Shown piece after piece: positions 46,370 through 57,524 of a stretch of DNA of 64,000 nt. Every line of letters starts with the position of its first letter. The first letter of the stretch is position 1. Source of the DNA: Hyperoodon ampullatus (Eukaryota > Chordata > Mammalia > Artiodactyla > Ziphiidae); the NCBI GenBank assembly GCA_949752795.1, contig OX457064.1, forward strand, positions 45,442,368-45,506,367, read 5' to 3'. The notes beneath the pieces are model-generated. The model saw nothing but the letters and a program-made list of their open reading frames with translations, had not been told where the DNA came from and did no database searches. The translations under genes and the position numbers were made by a program.

Positions 46370-46690
46370 AATAGAGTAATAGGATATTAGTAATGCAGAA
46401 AAGTAGGTAAGCAAAAGTGAAAGTTATCCATAATACCACATCTCAGAAATAAATATGGTTAATATTTTGATGTATTCTCATCCTTTATTTTTTTAACCTG
46501 CTAGTAAGTTGAAGAGATACTGCTTTGTATAAACAATTTTATATTCTGCTTTTCTTTAATACCATGTCATGACCATTTTTTGTTGTCATTAAAAATTCTT
46601 GAGGTTTTTTGTAATGACTGTACAACATAGTCAACCATTTTTCTTTTTCTCACAACTTTCAAATTACTACTTTTAGGAAAAATTTTATTT
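46370..46690. repeat. Possible old LINE-derived sequence
   Basis: AGTTATCCATAATACCACAT, AATATTTTGATGTATTCTCA, TATATTCTGCTTTTCTTTAA and ACCATGTCATGACCATTTTT recall an old interspersed repeat describing a LINE 3' region. The family is uncertain. Confidence 0.4.
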
Positions 46691-46909
46691 TAGGAGTATT
46701 ATGCTTTACTCATAGCATAGAGAAATCTAATTTTTCTTTTCCAGTTGTTCTTTTGGAAATATTTGGGCACAGGCAATCCATAAACAAATGAACAAACAAA
46801 TACTTCCTTATCCTGGTTTTTACACTCACTGGTTGAATTAGTAAACAAAAACATATATATATATAAATATTTTATAAAACGTATATAATATTTATATATA
46901 TAACATATA

Positions 46910-46978
46910 TTTTCAAAGTTCTTAGAATTCTGTGTACCTAGTATACAGTAAGTAAATACTATATAAGTGTTTGTTAAA
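46910..46978 (+). repeat. Second copy of the MIR tail
   Basis: TTTTCAAAGTTCTTAGAATT, CTGTGTACCTAGTATACAGT and ACTATATAAGTGTTTGTTAA match 45919-45983 closely. They share the unusual TTAGAATTCTG in place of the usual MIR TTAGAACAGTG, which suggests a local duplication and not two independent MIRs. Confidence 0.6.
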
Positions 46979-46989
46979 AAACTTTTAAA

Positions 46990-47644
46990 CAACTTCTGAA
47001 ATACTTCATTCATACAATCAATATTGACAGCACATTCAAGAACCAGAGTAAATTAGATAATTTAAATTCCTTGTTTTTCAAGTCTACAGGCATAAAAAAA
47101 AGTTTAATTATAAAATCTTCATGTATTCCTCTATGGAGATACAGTGTTCCTCAAAAGAGAGATATTTATACCAAAAGATCTATTTTAATTAATTGTTGTC
47201 ACATGATATCCCAAGATACTAAAATCCACATTTTAAAAGGTATTGTTTTTAATTAATGTTAATAAAAGCCAAAATACTTTATGTTCAAATTTAAATTTTT
47301 TGGTGAGACATTGCTGTTACATATAGTCAACAATTTTGGAATTAAGTTAGATGTAATATCAAGTTTATATCTGTTTTCTTCTGGTCAAGGAAGAAATTAT
47401 ATTTTCTCTTAGGACTTAACAACTTCCACTTTAGTTTCCAGGGGAGTAAAGTAGAAGACAAATGACTAATAAGTAAATAAAATCGTATTTTAAATTAATC
47501 AAACTCATTCATTAATTCAAATATACTTTATTATGTTTGGGGTCAACATTGGTTTTACTTTATATTATAATATTTGGTTTTAATTATTCAACTCATTGAA
47601 CTTTATAGGAGTTATATATAGTTATATGACTATGTATGTATATA

Positions 47645-47685
<41 letters not shown>

Positions 47686-48895
47686 TTTTTGTAAATTGCA
47701 TTTACACCAGACTTATTTATTTTTGGTGGCTTGTGAGTTTTACACCTTGGTAGTTAAAATCTGAAATAGGGTAGGACATATTTCAGATATATATTTTGTT
47801 CACAGATCAATACAGAGTTTAGGGCCCTGCGTACTACAGGAAGCATTTTGTGATGATAATACTCTTGTCTGCTTTTTGTGATTATTTGGAACAGCTTTTC
47901 AATTCTCAGGTTGTACTATGAAGAGGAAATGGGCTCTTTCTCTTAAAGAGAACTCCCATCTGATACCTGCCTTTCAGAAAAGAAGCTGTTCTAAACCAAA
48001 TCCATTGAGATCCAGTGATAAGATCCTCTTACGTGTCACTGGGACCTGTTCTACAGAATGTAATATTAAAGGTTAGCTTTCATTCTGCTTGAGTGGAATT
48101 TCTTAAGCAGGAAAACACGAGCAAAGACAGCCTGTAGAGATTTGACATGACAACCATTCTCATCTTATTGAAGTACAGCATAGACTGCAGATGTCCATTT
48201 ATAGCCTATTTGAAAAATCTTTAACATTCTTCGGAGCTTTTAAAAGTATATTTCCCAGGGGAAAACTTTTTTAAGATACAGGAAACTTCTCACCATTTTT
48301 ATAGCTTCAGGTATCCTATTTCTTATTTCCGTGGGAAATCATCAAATGCAGTTCTACATATTACTGATGACCAATAGGAAACACAGACTCAAATCCTCAT
48401 GCTTTGCTAACGAACATGTATTTCATCACAGACATAATAATTAGCTGAGATAATCAGATGTTTGTAAAATAGGTAACTTACTCTTCATTTTCATGATTAT
48501 TACTACATTTAAACTTTCCGAAGACTTTCCTTTTCAAAGATTCCATTTCTACACATATTTTGCGCAAAAATCTCTGAGATGAGGGGAGCTGCAGTAGTAG
48601 TTTGCTTAGGTGATTATTATGCCTTACTTTTAACTCTCTCATATACTACAATAAAAGAGTGTGTTTAAGCCATCCTATCATTTAATATGATGAAAGGTTT
48701 TTATGAATTGCAATCAATACTATATGTTAACTTCAAAAGGGGAAATCAGACCAAAAAGGAATAGGCAATATTCCATTTCTTCCTTGCAAAGTGAAAACCT
48801 TTTGTTAAGGTTCTATGCATACAAGTTTCTAACAAAATTCATTGTTTAGCTCAGTTAGAGAAAAAAAGACTACCAAAACATGATAGGAGATGTTA
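46990..48895. other. AT-rich unassigned sequence with a (TA)n run
   Basis: A TATATATG/(TA)n/T-run microsatellite lies at 47636-47691. Otherwise no repeat or gene was recognised. The stretch 47880-48130 is somewhat less AT-rich but has no open frame of note. Confidence 0.4.
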
Positions 48896-48897
48896 TT

Positions 48898-49010
48898 TTT
48901 GAGTGCTCACAATGAAGTGCCAGGATTTTTGCTAAATATTTTACATGTATTACCCAATATGTTCACAGCTGCCCTATGATGTAGACACCACTACCCTTGT
49001 CATACCAAAG
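48898..49010 (-). repeat. MIR SINE fragment, reverse
   Basis: GAGTGCTCACAATGAAGTGC, TATTTTACATGTATTACCCA and TGCCCTATGATGTAGACACC match the reverse MIR order. Partial. Confidence 0.6.
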
Positions 49011-49204
49011 GGAATTTCCAACCATGTAAAATATCTGCAAATATAGTTTTGATTACTTATTTTTGCTGTTTCCTGTAAAAAAACAAAGAGAGTTATTGGT
49101 TGTCTCTCATTATAAGATGCTTCTTAATAGTAACAGTCAGAGAAGAGAGTTTAAAATAAAGAAAAAAGTATCAGTAATTGAATGGTTAAACCAATATTAG
49201 TTAA

Positions 49205-49460
49205 TCTCTTATTTATTGCTCACTGTTAATTCTGGGCTCTAGAAATATAGCTGAGAGCAGACCAGAGCAGTGCTTCTCAGAATTTAGTGTGCCTAAAATT
49301 ACATAGCAACCTTCTTAAAATACAGATTCCTGGGTCTCATATAGAAATTCTGCTCCAATAGGTCTGAGTGGAGCCCAAGTGTTGTTGTTGGTCTCTGCAC
49401 AATATTCTCAGTAGCATTGGACTACCATCTCTGCTTTCTAGGTGTTTATATTCTGGTGAA
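49205..49460 (+). repeat. Ancient repeat split by a hAT MITE
   Basis: TTATTTATTGCTCACTG, GGGCTCTAGAAATATAGCTG and AGAGCAGACC resume after the MITE with TCTCTGCTTTCTAGGTGTTT, consistent with one old repeat of the type seen at 28765. Confidence 0.45.
49267..49430 (+). mobile_element. MER5A-like hAT MITE
   Basis: CAGTGCTTCTCAGAATTTAG, TTAAAATACAGATTCCTGGG and CAATAGGTCTGAGTGGAGCC match the left and middle parts of MER5A-type elements. The right terminus is degraded (CATTGGACTACCATCTC). Confidence 0.7.
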
Positions 49461-49499
49461 CTTTAAGTATTAATAATAAAATTTATAATTATTACTTCA

Positions 49500-49668
49500 C
49501 TACATTACATATATTTCCTTTATTTAATCCTCACAGTGAGCACAACACTATAAGGCAGGGATGCATTATTATTACCACCATATACAAGAAGAAACACTTG
49601 TAAGTAAATGAAATGTCTCTCCTAGTTCAATCAGTTAGAGGCAGCAGAACCAAGGTTTAAGCCTGTTT
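49500..49668 (-). repeat. MIR SINE, reverse
   Basis: TTTAATCCTCACAGTGAGCA, AAGGCAGGGATGCATTATTA and CAGAACCAAGGTTTAAGCCT read as MIR in reverse. Confidence 0.75.
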
Positions 49669-49922
49669 TTTTCCCCTCAAGCCAGTATTATGGACATTGT
49701 ATTATTCTCTGCCACATTTTATATTTACTTAAACTTTTTCATGTCAAAAGCCAAAAAAAAACTTCTGCAGTTTTTCAAATGCCCAGCAAATGTTACTAGA
49801 AGCAAAGGGGTCAGGGGTCAAACAAAATTATCACAAGCATGTGACATAGTAAATCATCAAACTATTATATATATTGCCCATATGATTATGGAAATTTTTA
49901 TTCTGTATTTGTAGCTTCAGTT

Positions 49923-50149
49923 CAACCTCATTTTTTTTTTTTTTTTTGCGGTACGCGGGCCTCTCACTGTTGTGGCCTCTCCCATTGTGGAGCACAGGCT
50001 CCGGACGTGCAGGCTCAGCGGCCATGGCTCACGGGCCCAGCCGCTCTGCGGCATGTGGGATCTTCCCGGACCGGGGCATGAATCCGTGTCCCCTGCATCA
50101 GCAGGCGAACTCTCAAACACTGAGCCACCAGGGAAGCCCCAACCTCATT
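49923..50149 (-). mobile_element. CHR-type SINE, reverse, with target duplication
   Basis: The body spans 49933-50139. It has a T run, then GCGGTACGCGGGCCTCTCAC, and ends GAGCCACCAGGGAAGCCCC. CAACCTCATT occurs at 49923-49932 and 50140-50149 without mismatch. It lies just outside, or in, the reversed tail of the large L1, so it may have used that A-rich tail as its target. The frames on both strands here are SINE translations. Confidence 0.96.
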
Positions 50150-50872
50150 ATTTATTAACATGTTTATTGGAGTATAATTGCTTTAAAATGGTGTGTTTCT
50201 GCTTTATAACAAAGTAAATCTGCTATACGTACACCTATATGCCCATTACCCTCTGTCTTGCGTCTCCCTCCCACCCTCCTTATCCCACCCCTCTAGGTGG
50301 ACACAAAGCACTGAGCTGATCTCCCTGTACTATGTGGCTTCTTCCCACTAGCTATTTTACATTTGGTAGTATATATATGTCCATGCCACTCTCTCACTTT
50401 GTCCCAGCTTATGCTTCCCCCTCCCTGTGTCCTCAAATCCATTCTCTACATCTGCATCTTTATAACTGCACCTAGGCTCATCAGAACCTTTTTTTTTTTT
50501 TTTTTAGATTCCATATATGTGTGTTACCATACAGTATTTGTTTTTCTCTTTCAGACTTACTTCACTCTGTACGACAGTCTCTAGGTCCATCCACCTCACT
50601 ACAAATAACTCAATTTCACTTCTTTATATAGCTCAGTAATATTCCATTGTGTATATGTGCCACATCTTCTTTATCCATTCATCTGTCGATGGACACTTAG
50701 GTTGCTTCCATGTCCTGGCTATTGTAAATAGAGCTGCAATGAACATTGTGGTACATGACTCTTTTTGAATTATGGTTTTGTCAGGGTATATGCCCCGTAG
50801 TGGAATTGCTGGGTCGTATGGTAGTTCTAATTTTTAGTTTTTGAAGGACCTCCATACTGTTCTCCATAGTGG

Positions 50873-53800
50873 CTATATCAATTTACATTCCCACCAACAC
50901 TGCAAGACGGTTCCCTTTTCTCCACACCCTCTCCAGCATTTATTGTTTGTAGATTTTTTGATGATGGCCATTCTGACTGGTGTGAGGTGATATCTCATTG
51001 TAGTTTTGATTTGCATTTCTCTAATGATTAATGATGTGGAGCATTCTTTCACGTGTTTGTTGACAATCTGTATATCTTCTTTGGAGAAATCTCTATTTAG
51101 GTCTTCTGCCCATTTTTGGATTGGGTTGTTTGTTCTTTTGATATTGAGCTGCATGAGCTGCTTGTATATTTTGGAGATTAATACTTTATCAGTTGCTTCA
51201 TCTGCAACTATTTTCTCCCATTCTGAGGGTTGTCTTTTCATTTTGTTTATGGATTCCTTTGCTGTGCAAAAGCTTTTAAGTTTCAAGAAGTCGCATTTCT
51301 TTATTTTTGTTTTTATTTCCATTTCTCTAGGAGTTGGCTCAAAAAGGATCTTGCTGCATTTTATGTCATAGAGTGTTTTGCCTGTTTTCCTCTAAGAGTT
51401 TTATAGTGTCTGGCCTTACATTTAGGTCTGTAATCCATTTTAACTTTATTTTTGTGTATGGTGTTAGGGACTGTTCTAATTTCATTCTTTTACATGTAGC
51501 TGTCCAGTTTTCCCAGCACCACTTATTGAAGAGGCTGTCTTCTCTCCACTGTATATTCTTGCCTCCTTTATCAAAAAATAAGGTGACCATATGTGCATGG
51601 GTATATCTCTGTGTTTTCTATCCTGTTCCATTGATCTATATTTCAGTTTTTGTGCCCAAACCATACTGTCTTGATTGCTGTAGCTATGTAGTATAGTCTG
51701 AAGTCAGGGAAACTGATTCCTCCAGCTCCGTTTTTGTCTATCAGGATTGCTTTGGCTATTTGGGGTCTCTTGTGTTTCCATGCAAATTTTGTAATTTTTT
51801 GTTCTAGTTCTGTGAAAAATGCCATTGGTAGTTTGATAGGGGTTGCACTGAATCTGTAGCTTGCTTTGGGTAGTATAGTCATTTTCACAGTGTTGATTCT
51901 TCCAATCCAAGAACATGGTATATCTCTCCATCTGTTTGTATCATCTTTAATTTCTTCATCAGTGTCGTATAGTTTTCTAAGTACAGGTCTTTTGTCTCCT
52001 TAGGTAGGTTTATTCCTAGGTATTTTATTCTATTTTGCAATGGTAAATGGGAGTGTTACCTTAATTTCTCTTTCAGATTTTTCATCATTAGTGTATAGGA
52101 ATGCAAGAGATTTCTGTGCATTGATTTTGTATCCTGCTACTTTACCACATTCATTGATTAGCTCCAGTAGTTTTCTGGTAGCATCATTAGGATTCTCTAT
52201 GTATACTATCATATCATCTGCAGACAGTGACAGCTTTACTTCTTCTTTTCTGATTTGGATTCCTTTTATTTCCTTTTCTTCTCTGATTGCTGTGGCTAAA
52301 ACTTCCAAAACTATGTTGAATAATAGTGGTGATACTGGGCAACCTTATCTTGTTCCTGATCTTCGTGGAAATGGTTTCAGTTTTTCACCATTGGGAATGA
52401 TATTGGCTGTGAGTTTGTCATATATGGCCTTTATTATGTTGAGGTAGGTTCCCTCTATACCTTTTTTCTAGAGGGCTTTTACCATAATATGTGTTGAATT
52501 TTGTCGAAAGATTTTTCAGCATCTATTGAGATGATCATATGGTTTCTATTCTTCAGTTTGTTAATATGGTATATCACATTGATTGATTTGTGTGTATTGA
52601 AGAATCCTTGCATTGCTGGGATAAACCCAACTTGATCACGGTGTATGATCCTTTTAATGTGCTGTTCGATTCTGTTAACTAGTGTTTTCTTGAGTAATCT
52701 TGCATCTATGTTCATCAGTGATATTGGCCTGTAGTTATCTTTGTTACATTTTTGTATGGTTTCGGTATCAGGGTGATGGTGGCCTCGTAGAATGAGTTTC
52801 AGAGTGTTCCTCCCTCTGCTCTATTGTGGAAGAGTTTGAGAAGAATTGGTGTTAGCTCTTCTCTAAATGTTTGATAGAATTCTCCTGGGAAGCCATCTGG
52901 GCCTGGGCTTTTGTTTGTTGGCAGAAATTTAAACACAATTTCTAATTCAGTGCTTGTGATTGGTCTTTTTATATTTTCTATTTCTTCCTGGTTCAGTCTC
53001 AGAGAGTTGTGCTTTTCTAAGAATTTGTCCATTTCTTCCAGGTTGTCCATTTTATGGGCTGTAGTTGCTTGTAGTAATCTCTCATAATCCTTTGTATTTC
53101 TGCAGCGTCAGTTGTTACTTCTCCGTTTTTATTTCTAATTCTATTGATCTGAGTCTTTTCCCTTTCTTTCTTGATGAGTCTGGCTAATGGTTTATCAATT
53201 TTGTTTATCTTCTCAAAGAACCATATTTTACTCTTATTGATCTTTGCTGTTGTTTCCTTCATTTCTTTTTCATTTATTTCTGACCTGGTCTTTATGATTT
53301 CTTTCCTTCTGCTAACTTTGGGGGTTTTTTGTTCTTCTTTCTCTAATTGCTTTCAGTGTAAGGTTAGGTTGTTTATTTGAGATGTTTCTTGTTTTTGAGG
53401 TGGGATTGTATTGCTATGAACTTCCCTCTTAGAACTGCTTTTGCTGCATCCCATAGGATTTGGGTCATTGTGTTTTCATTGTCATCTGTTTTTAGGTATT
53501 TTTTGATTTCCTCTTTGATTCTCCAGTGAACTCTTATTTATTAAGTAGTGTATTGTTTATCCTCTATGTGTTTGTACTTTTTACAGATTTTTTCCTGTAA
53601 TTGATATCTAGTCTCATACCATTGTGGTCAGAAAAGATACTTGATATGATCTCAATTTTCTTAAATTTATGAAGGCTTGATTTGTGACCCAAGATACCAT
53701 CTATCCTGGAGAATGTTCTATGAGCACTTGAGAAGAAAGTGTATTCTGTTTTTTTGGATGGAATGTTGTATAAATATCAATTAAGTTCATCTTGTTTAAT

Positions 53801-54309
53801 GTACTATTTAAAGCTTGTGTTTCCTTATTTATTTTCATTTTGGATGATCTGTCCATTGGTGAAAGTGGGATGTTAAAGTCCCCTACTATGTTTGTTTTAC
53901 TGTTGATTTCCCCTTTTATGGCTGTTAACATTTGCCTTATGTATTGAGGTGCTCCTATGTTGGGTGCATAAATATTTACAATTGTTATATCATCTTCTTG
54001 GATTGATCTCTTGATCATTAGGTAGTGTCCTTCTTTGTCTCTTTTAATAGCCTTTGTTTTAAAGTCTATTTTCTCTGATTTGAGAATTGCTACTCCAGCT
54101 TTCTTTTGATTTCCATTTGCGTGGAATATCTTTTTCCACGCCCTCAGTTTCCACCTGTTTGTGTCGCTAGGTCTGAAGTGCATCTCTTGTAGACAGCATA
54201 TATAAGTGTCTTGTTTTTGTATCCATTCAGTCAGTCTATGTCTTTTGGTTGCAGCATTTATTCCATTTACATTTAAGGTAATTATTGACATGTATATTCC
54301 TATTACCAT
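50873..54309 (-). pseudogene. L1 ORF2 (endonuclease-reverse transcriptase), broken
   Basis: ORF2 would encode the endonuclease and reverse transcriptase that drive L1 copying. The start at 54309 begins with the usual MVIG and SIITLNVNG region. The endonuclease N-terminal part is open to 53701, with an LQE motif (LQEM) and VGDFN preserved. The frame then breaks at a run of seven A. Just beyond, the residue expected to be the catalytic His of the SRIDH motif reads as Gly. The reverse transcriptase remains as fragments: SPGPDGF (52799-53050), [10 protein letters not shown] (52479-52715) and ADD (52030-52308, with the preceding Phe changed to Ser). The C-terminal Cys-rich region (50873-51322) has CWRGCGEKG, but its usual His is Gln. 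Not functional. Confidence 0.93.
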
Positions 54310-54423
54310 TTTCTTAATTGTTTTGGGTTTGTTATTGTAGGTCTTTTCCTCCTCTTTTTTTCCCTGCCTAAAGAAGTTCCTTTCACATTTGTTGTAAAGG
54401 TGGTTTGGTGTTGCTGAAGTCTC

Positions 54424-55206
54424 TTAACTTTTGCTTTTATGTAAAGATTTTAATTTCTTCATCAAATCTGAATGAGATCCTTGCTGGGTAGAGTAATTTG
54501 GTTGTAGGTTTTTCCCTTTCATCACTTTAAATATGTCCTGCCACACCCTTCTGGCTTGCAGAGTTTCTGGTGAAAGATCAGCTGTTAACCTTATGGGGAT
54601 TCCCTTGTGTGTTATTTGTTGTTTTTCCCTTGCTTCTTTTAATATTTTTTCTTTGTATTTAATATTTGATATTTTGATTAACATGTGTCTTGGTGTGTTC
54701 TCCTTGGATTTATCTTGTATGGGACTCTCTGTGCTTCCTGGACATGATTGACTATTTCCTTTCTCATATTAGGGAAGTTTTCAAGTATAATCTCTTGAAA
54801 TATTTTCTTTGTCCCTTTCTTTTTCTCTTCTTTGTTTGGGACCCCTATAATCCGAATGTTGGTGCATTTAATGTTGTCCCAGAGGTCTTTGAGACTGTCC
54901 TCAATTCTTTTCATTCTTTTTTCTTTATTCTGCTCTGCAGTAGTTATTTCCACTATTTTATCTTTCAGGTCACTTATCCGTTCTTCTGCCTCAGTTATTC
55001 TGCTCTTGATTCCTTCTAGAGAATTTTTAATTTCATTTATTGTGTTGTTCATCATTGTTTGTTTGCTCTATACTTCTTCTAGGTACTTGTTAAATGTTTC
55101 TTGTATTTCCTGTATTCTATTTCGAAGATTTTCGATCATCTTTATTATCATTACTCTGGATTCTTTTTCAGGTAGACTACCTATTTCCTATTTATTTGTT
55201 TATTAG
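54424..55206 (-). pseudogene. L1 ORF1 (RNA-binding protein), broken
   Basis: ORF1 encodes the coiled-coil RNA chaperone of the L1 particle. The minus-strand frame at 54678-55055 contains heptad-rich sequence (EERISDLKDKIVEI) followed by the RRM-like region (IRIIGVPN). A second frame, 54424-54684, continues with the C-terminal domain (ITHKGIPIRLTADLS; VWQDIFKVMKGKNLQP). The two frames are separated by a frameshift near 54680. The N-terminal part upstream of 55055 has stops. It lies about 115 bases before ORF2, the usual bicistronic order. Confidence 0.9.
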
Positions 55207-55209
55207 TCT

Positions 55210-56022
55210 GGTGGTTTTTTACCTTACTCCTTCATCTGCTGTGTGTTTCTCTGGCTTCTCATTTTGCTTAACTTACTGTGTTTGGGGTATCTGTTTCACA
55301 GGCTGCAGGTTTGTAAGTCCCATTGTTTTTGGTGTCTGCCCCCAGTGGTTAAGGTTGGTTCAGTGGGTTGTGTAAGCTTCCTGGTGAAGGGGACTGGTGC
55401 CTGTGTTCTGGTGGATGAGGCTGGATCTTGTATTTCTGGTGAGCAGGACCACATCTGGTGGTGTGTTTTGGGGTTTCTGTGACCTTATTATGATTTTAGG
55501 CAGCCTCTCTGCTAATGGGTGGGTTTGTGTTCCTGACTTGCTAGTTGTTTGGCATAGGGTATCTAGCACTGCAGCTGCTGGTCATTGAGTGGAGCTGGTT
55601 CTTAGTGTTAATATGGAGACCTCTGTGAGAGGTCTTGCCGATTGATATTGTGTGGGGACTGGAGGTCTCTGGTGTACTAGTATCCTGAACTCAGCTCTCC
55701 CACCTCAGAGGCTCAGGTCTGACACCCGGCTGGAGCACCAAGACCCTGTCAGCCACTCGTCTCAGAAGAAAAGGGAAAGGAAAAAAGAAAGAAAGGAAAT
55801 TAAATAAATTTAAAAATAAAATAAAGTTATTAAAATATAAAAGTAATAAAAAGAAAGAAGACAGCAACCACACCAATAAACAAATCCACCAATGATAACA
55901 AGTGCTAAAAACTATACTAAAAAAAAAAGGACACAACCATATGACAGATGGTAAAAGCAAACCTATACAGACAAAATCACACAAAGAAGTGTAATCATAC
56001 ACACCCACAAAAACAGAAAAAG

Positions 56023-56066
<44 letters not shown>

Positions 56067-57390
56067 GAGCAACCAAATCAATAAACAAATCTACCAATGA
56101 TAATAAGCCCTAAGTACTAAACTAAGATGAACATAAAACCAGAAACAAATTATATGCAGAAACCCCAGGTCACAGTTGCTCCCAAAGTGCACCACCTCGA
56201 TTTTGGACTGATTCGTTCTCTATTCAGGTGTTCCACAGATGCAGGGTACATCAAGTTGTTTGTCAAGATTTAATCTGCTTCTCCTGAGGCTGCATGGAGA
56301 CATTTCCCTGTCTCTTCTTTGTTCGCACAGCTCCCGGGGTTCAGCTTTGGATTTGGCCCTGCCTCTGCATGTAGGTTGCCCTCTGGCATCTGTTCTTCTT
56401 CCAGACAGGACAGATTTAAAGGAGAGGCTGATTAAGGGGCTCTGGCTCACTCATGCCAGGGGGAGGGAGTGGTTCGGAATGCAGGGCAAGCCTGCAGTGG
56501 CAAAGGCCTGCATGATGTCATAGCAGCCTGAAGTATGACGTGTGTTCTCCTGGGGAAGTTGCCCCTGGCTTATAGGACCCTGGCAGTGGTGGGCTGCACA
56601 GGCTTCTGCCTGTGGAGGTGTGGATAGTGACCTCTGCTTGCACATAGGCTTCTTGGTGGCTGCAGTAGCAGCCTCAGCATTTCATGCCTGTCTCTGGTGT
56701 TTGCACTGATAGCCTTGGCTCATGCCTGTCTCTGGAGCTCGTTTAGGCAGTGCTCTGAATCACCTCTCCCTGTGCACCCTGAAATAATGATCTCTTGCCT
56801 CTTAGGCACTTTCAGACTTTTTCCCAGACTCCCTCCTGGCTAGGTATGGCACACTAGCCCCCGTCAGGCTGTGTTCAAGTAGCCAACCCCAGTCCTCTCC
56901 CTGGGATCTGATCTCCGAAGCCCGAGCCTCAGCTCCCAACCCCCATCCGCCTTGGTGGGTGAGCAGACAAGCCTCTCAGGCTGGTGAGTGCTGGTTGGCA
57001 CCGATTCTCTGTGCGGGAATCTTTCTGCTTTGCCCTTTGCACCCCTGTTGCTACGCTCTCCTCCGTGGCTCCGAAGCTTCCCCCCTGCCCACCCCCTGTC
57101 TCCACCAGTGAAGGGGCTTCCTAGTGTGTGGAAACTTTTCCTCCCTCACAGCTCCCTTCCAGAGGTGCAGGTCCCGTCCCTACTCTTTTGTCTCTGTTTA
57201 TTCTTTTTTCTTTTGCCCTACCCAGGTACGTGGGGAGTTGCTTGCCTTTTGGGAAGTCTGAGGTCTTCTGTCAGCATTCAGTAGGTGTTCTGTAGGAGCA
57301 GTTCCACGTGTAGATGCATTTCTGATGTATTTGTGGGGAGGAAGGTGATCTCCATGACTTACTCCTTCACCATCTTGAAGGTGCCCCCTG
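55210..57390 (-). promoter_or_regulatory. L1 5' UTR / internal promoter region
   Basis: About 2.2 kb precedes ORF1 on the minus strand. The part farthest upstream (56220-57390) is the least AT-rich long stretch in the window, with scattered CpGs and a partial CpG-to-TpG decay look. L1 5' UTRs act as internal pol II promoters. That this one once did so is inferred from its position and completeness. An A-rich zone at 55780-56160 contains two related segments about 205 bases apart (55863 and 56068). Confidence 0.75.
56028..56060. repeat. (TA)n microsatellite inside the L1 5' UTR
   Basis: A pure TA run of about 16 units between GGAATA and AAAAGAGAGC. Confidence 0.95.
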
Positions 57391-57404
57391 GAGAATGATT
57401 TTCA

Positions 57405-57520
57405 ATGTTTCCTTTGGAATGTAAGGGTCTCCGGGGCAGGAACAGCTGCTTTTAATCTTTTGTAACCCAGTACCTGTTCTATTATGTGCTGACTGTTCTA
57501 TAAATATTGACTGGGGGAGC
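57405..57520 (+). repeat. L2 LINE 3' end
   Basis: GGAATGTAAGGGTCTCCGGG, GCAGGAACAGCTGC, TTTGTAACCCAGTACCTGTT and CTGTTCTATAAATATTGACT follow the L2 3' terminal order. It directly adjoins the 5' edge of the large L1, which probably inserted into or beside it. Confidence 0.7.
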
Positions 57521-57524
57521 AAAT

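Larger units (their letters stand above)
50150..57390 (-). mobile_element. Nearly full-length L1 LINE, reverse, inactive
   Basis: About 7.2 kb on the minus strand contains, in order, a GC-richer 5' UTR (about 57390-55210), ORF1 remnants, ORF2 remnants and a 3' UTR ending near 50158. The right edge, CACCATCTTGAAGGTGCCCC, is the reverse of a full-length L1 start, so the element was inserted without 5' truncation. ORF1 and ORF2 both carry frameshifts and stops. The 5' UTR holds an A-rich zone with a (TA)n run at 56028-56060. Flanking target duplications were not found. Confidence 0.95.

Noticed and set aside
51006..55588. Many forward frames of 60-135 codons
   Set aside because: Antisense shadows of the reverse L1.
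56220..57390. Possible CpG-island promoter of a cellular gene
   Set aside because: The GC-richer stretch is the L1 5' UTR and ends exactly at the L1 start.
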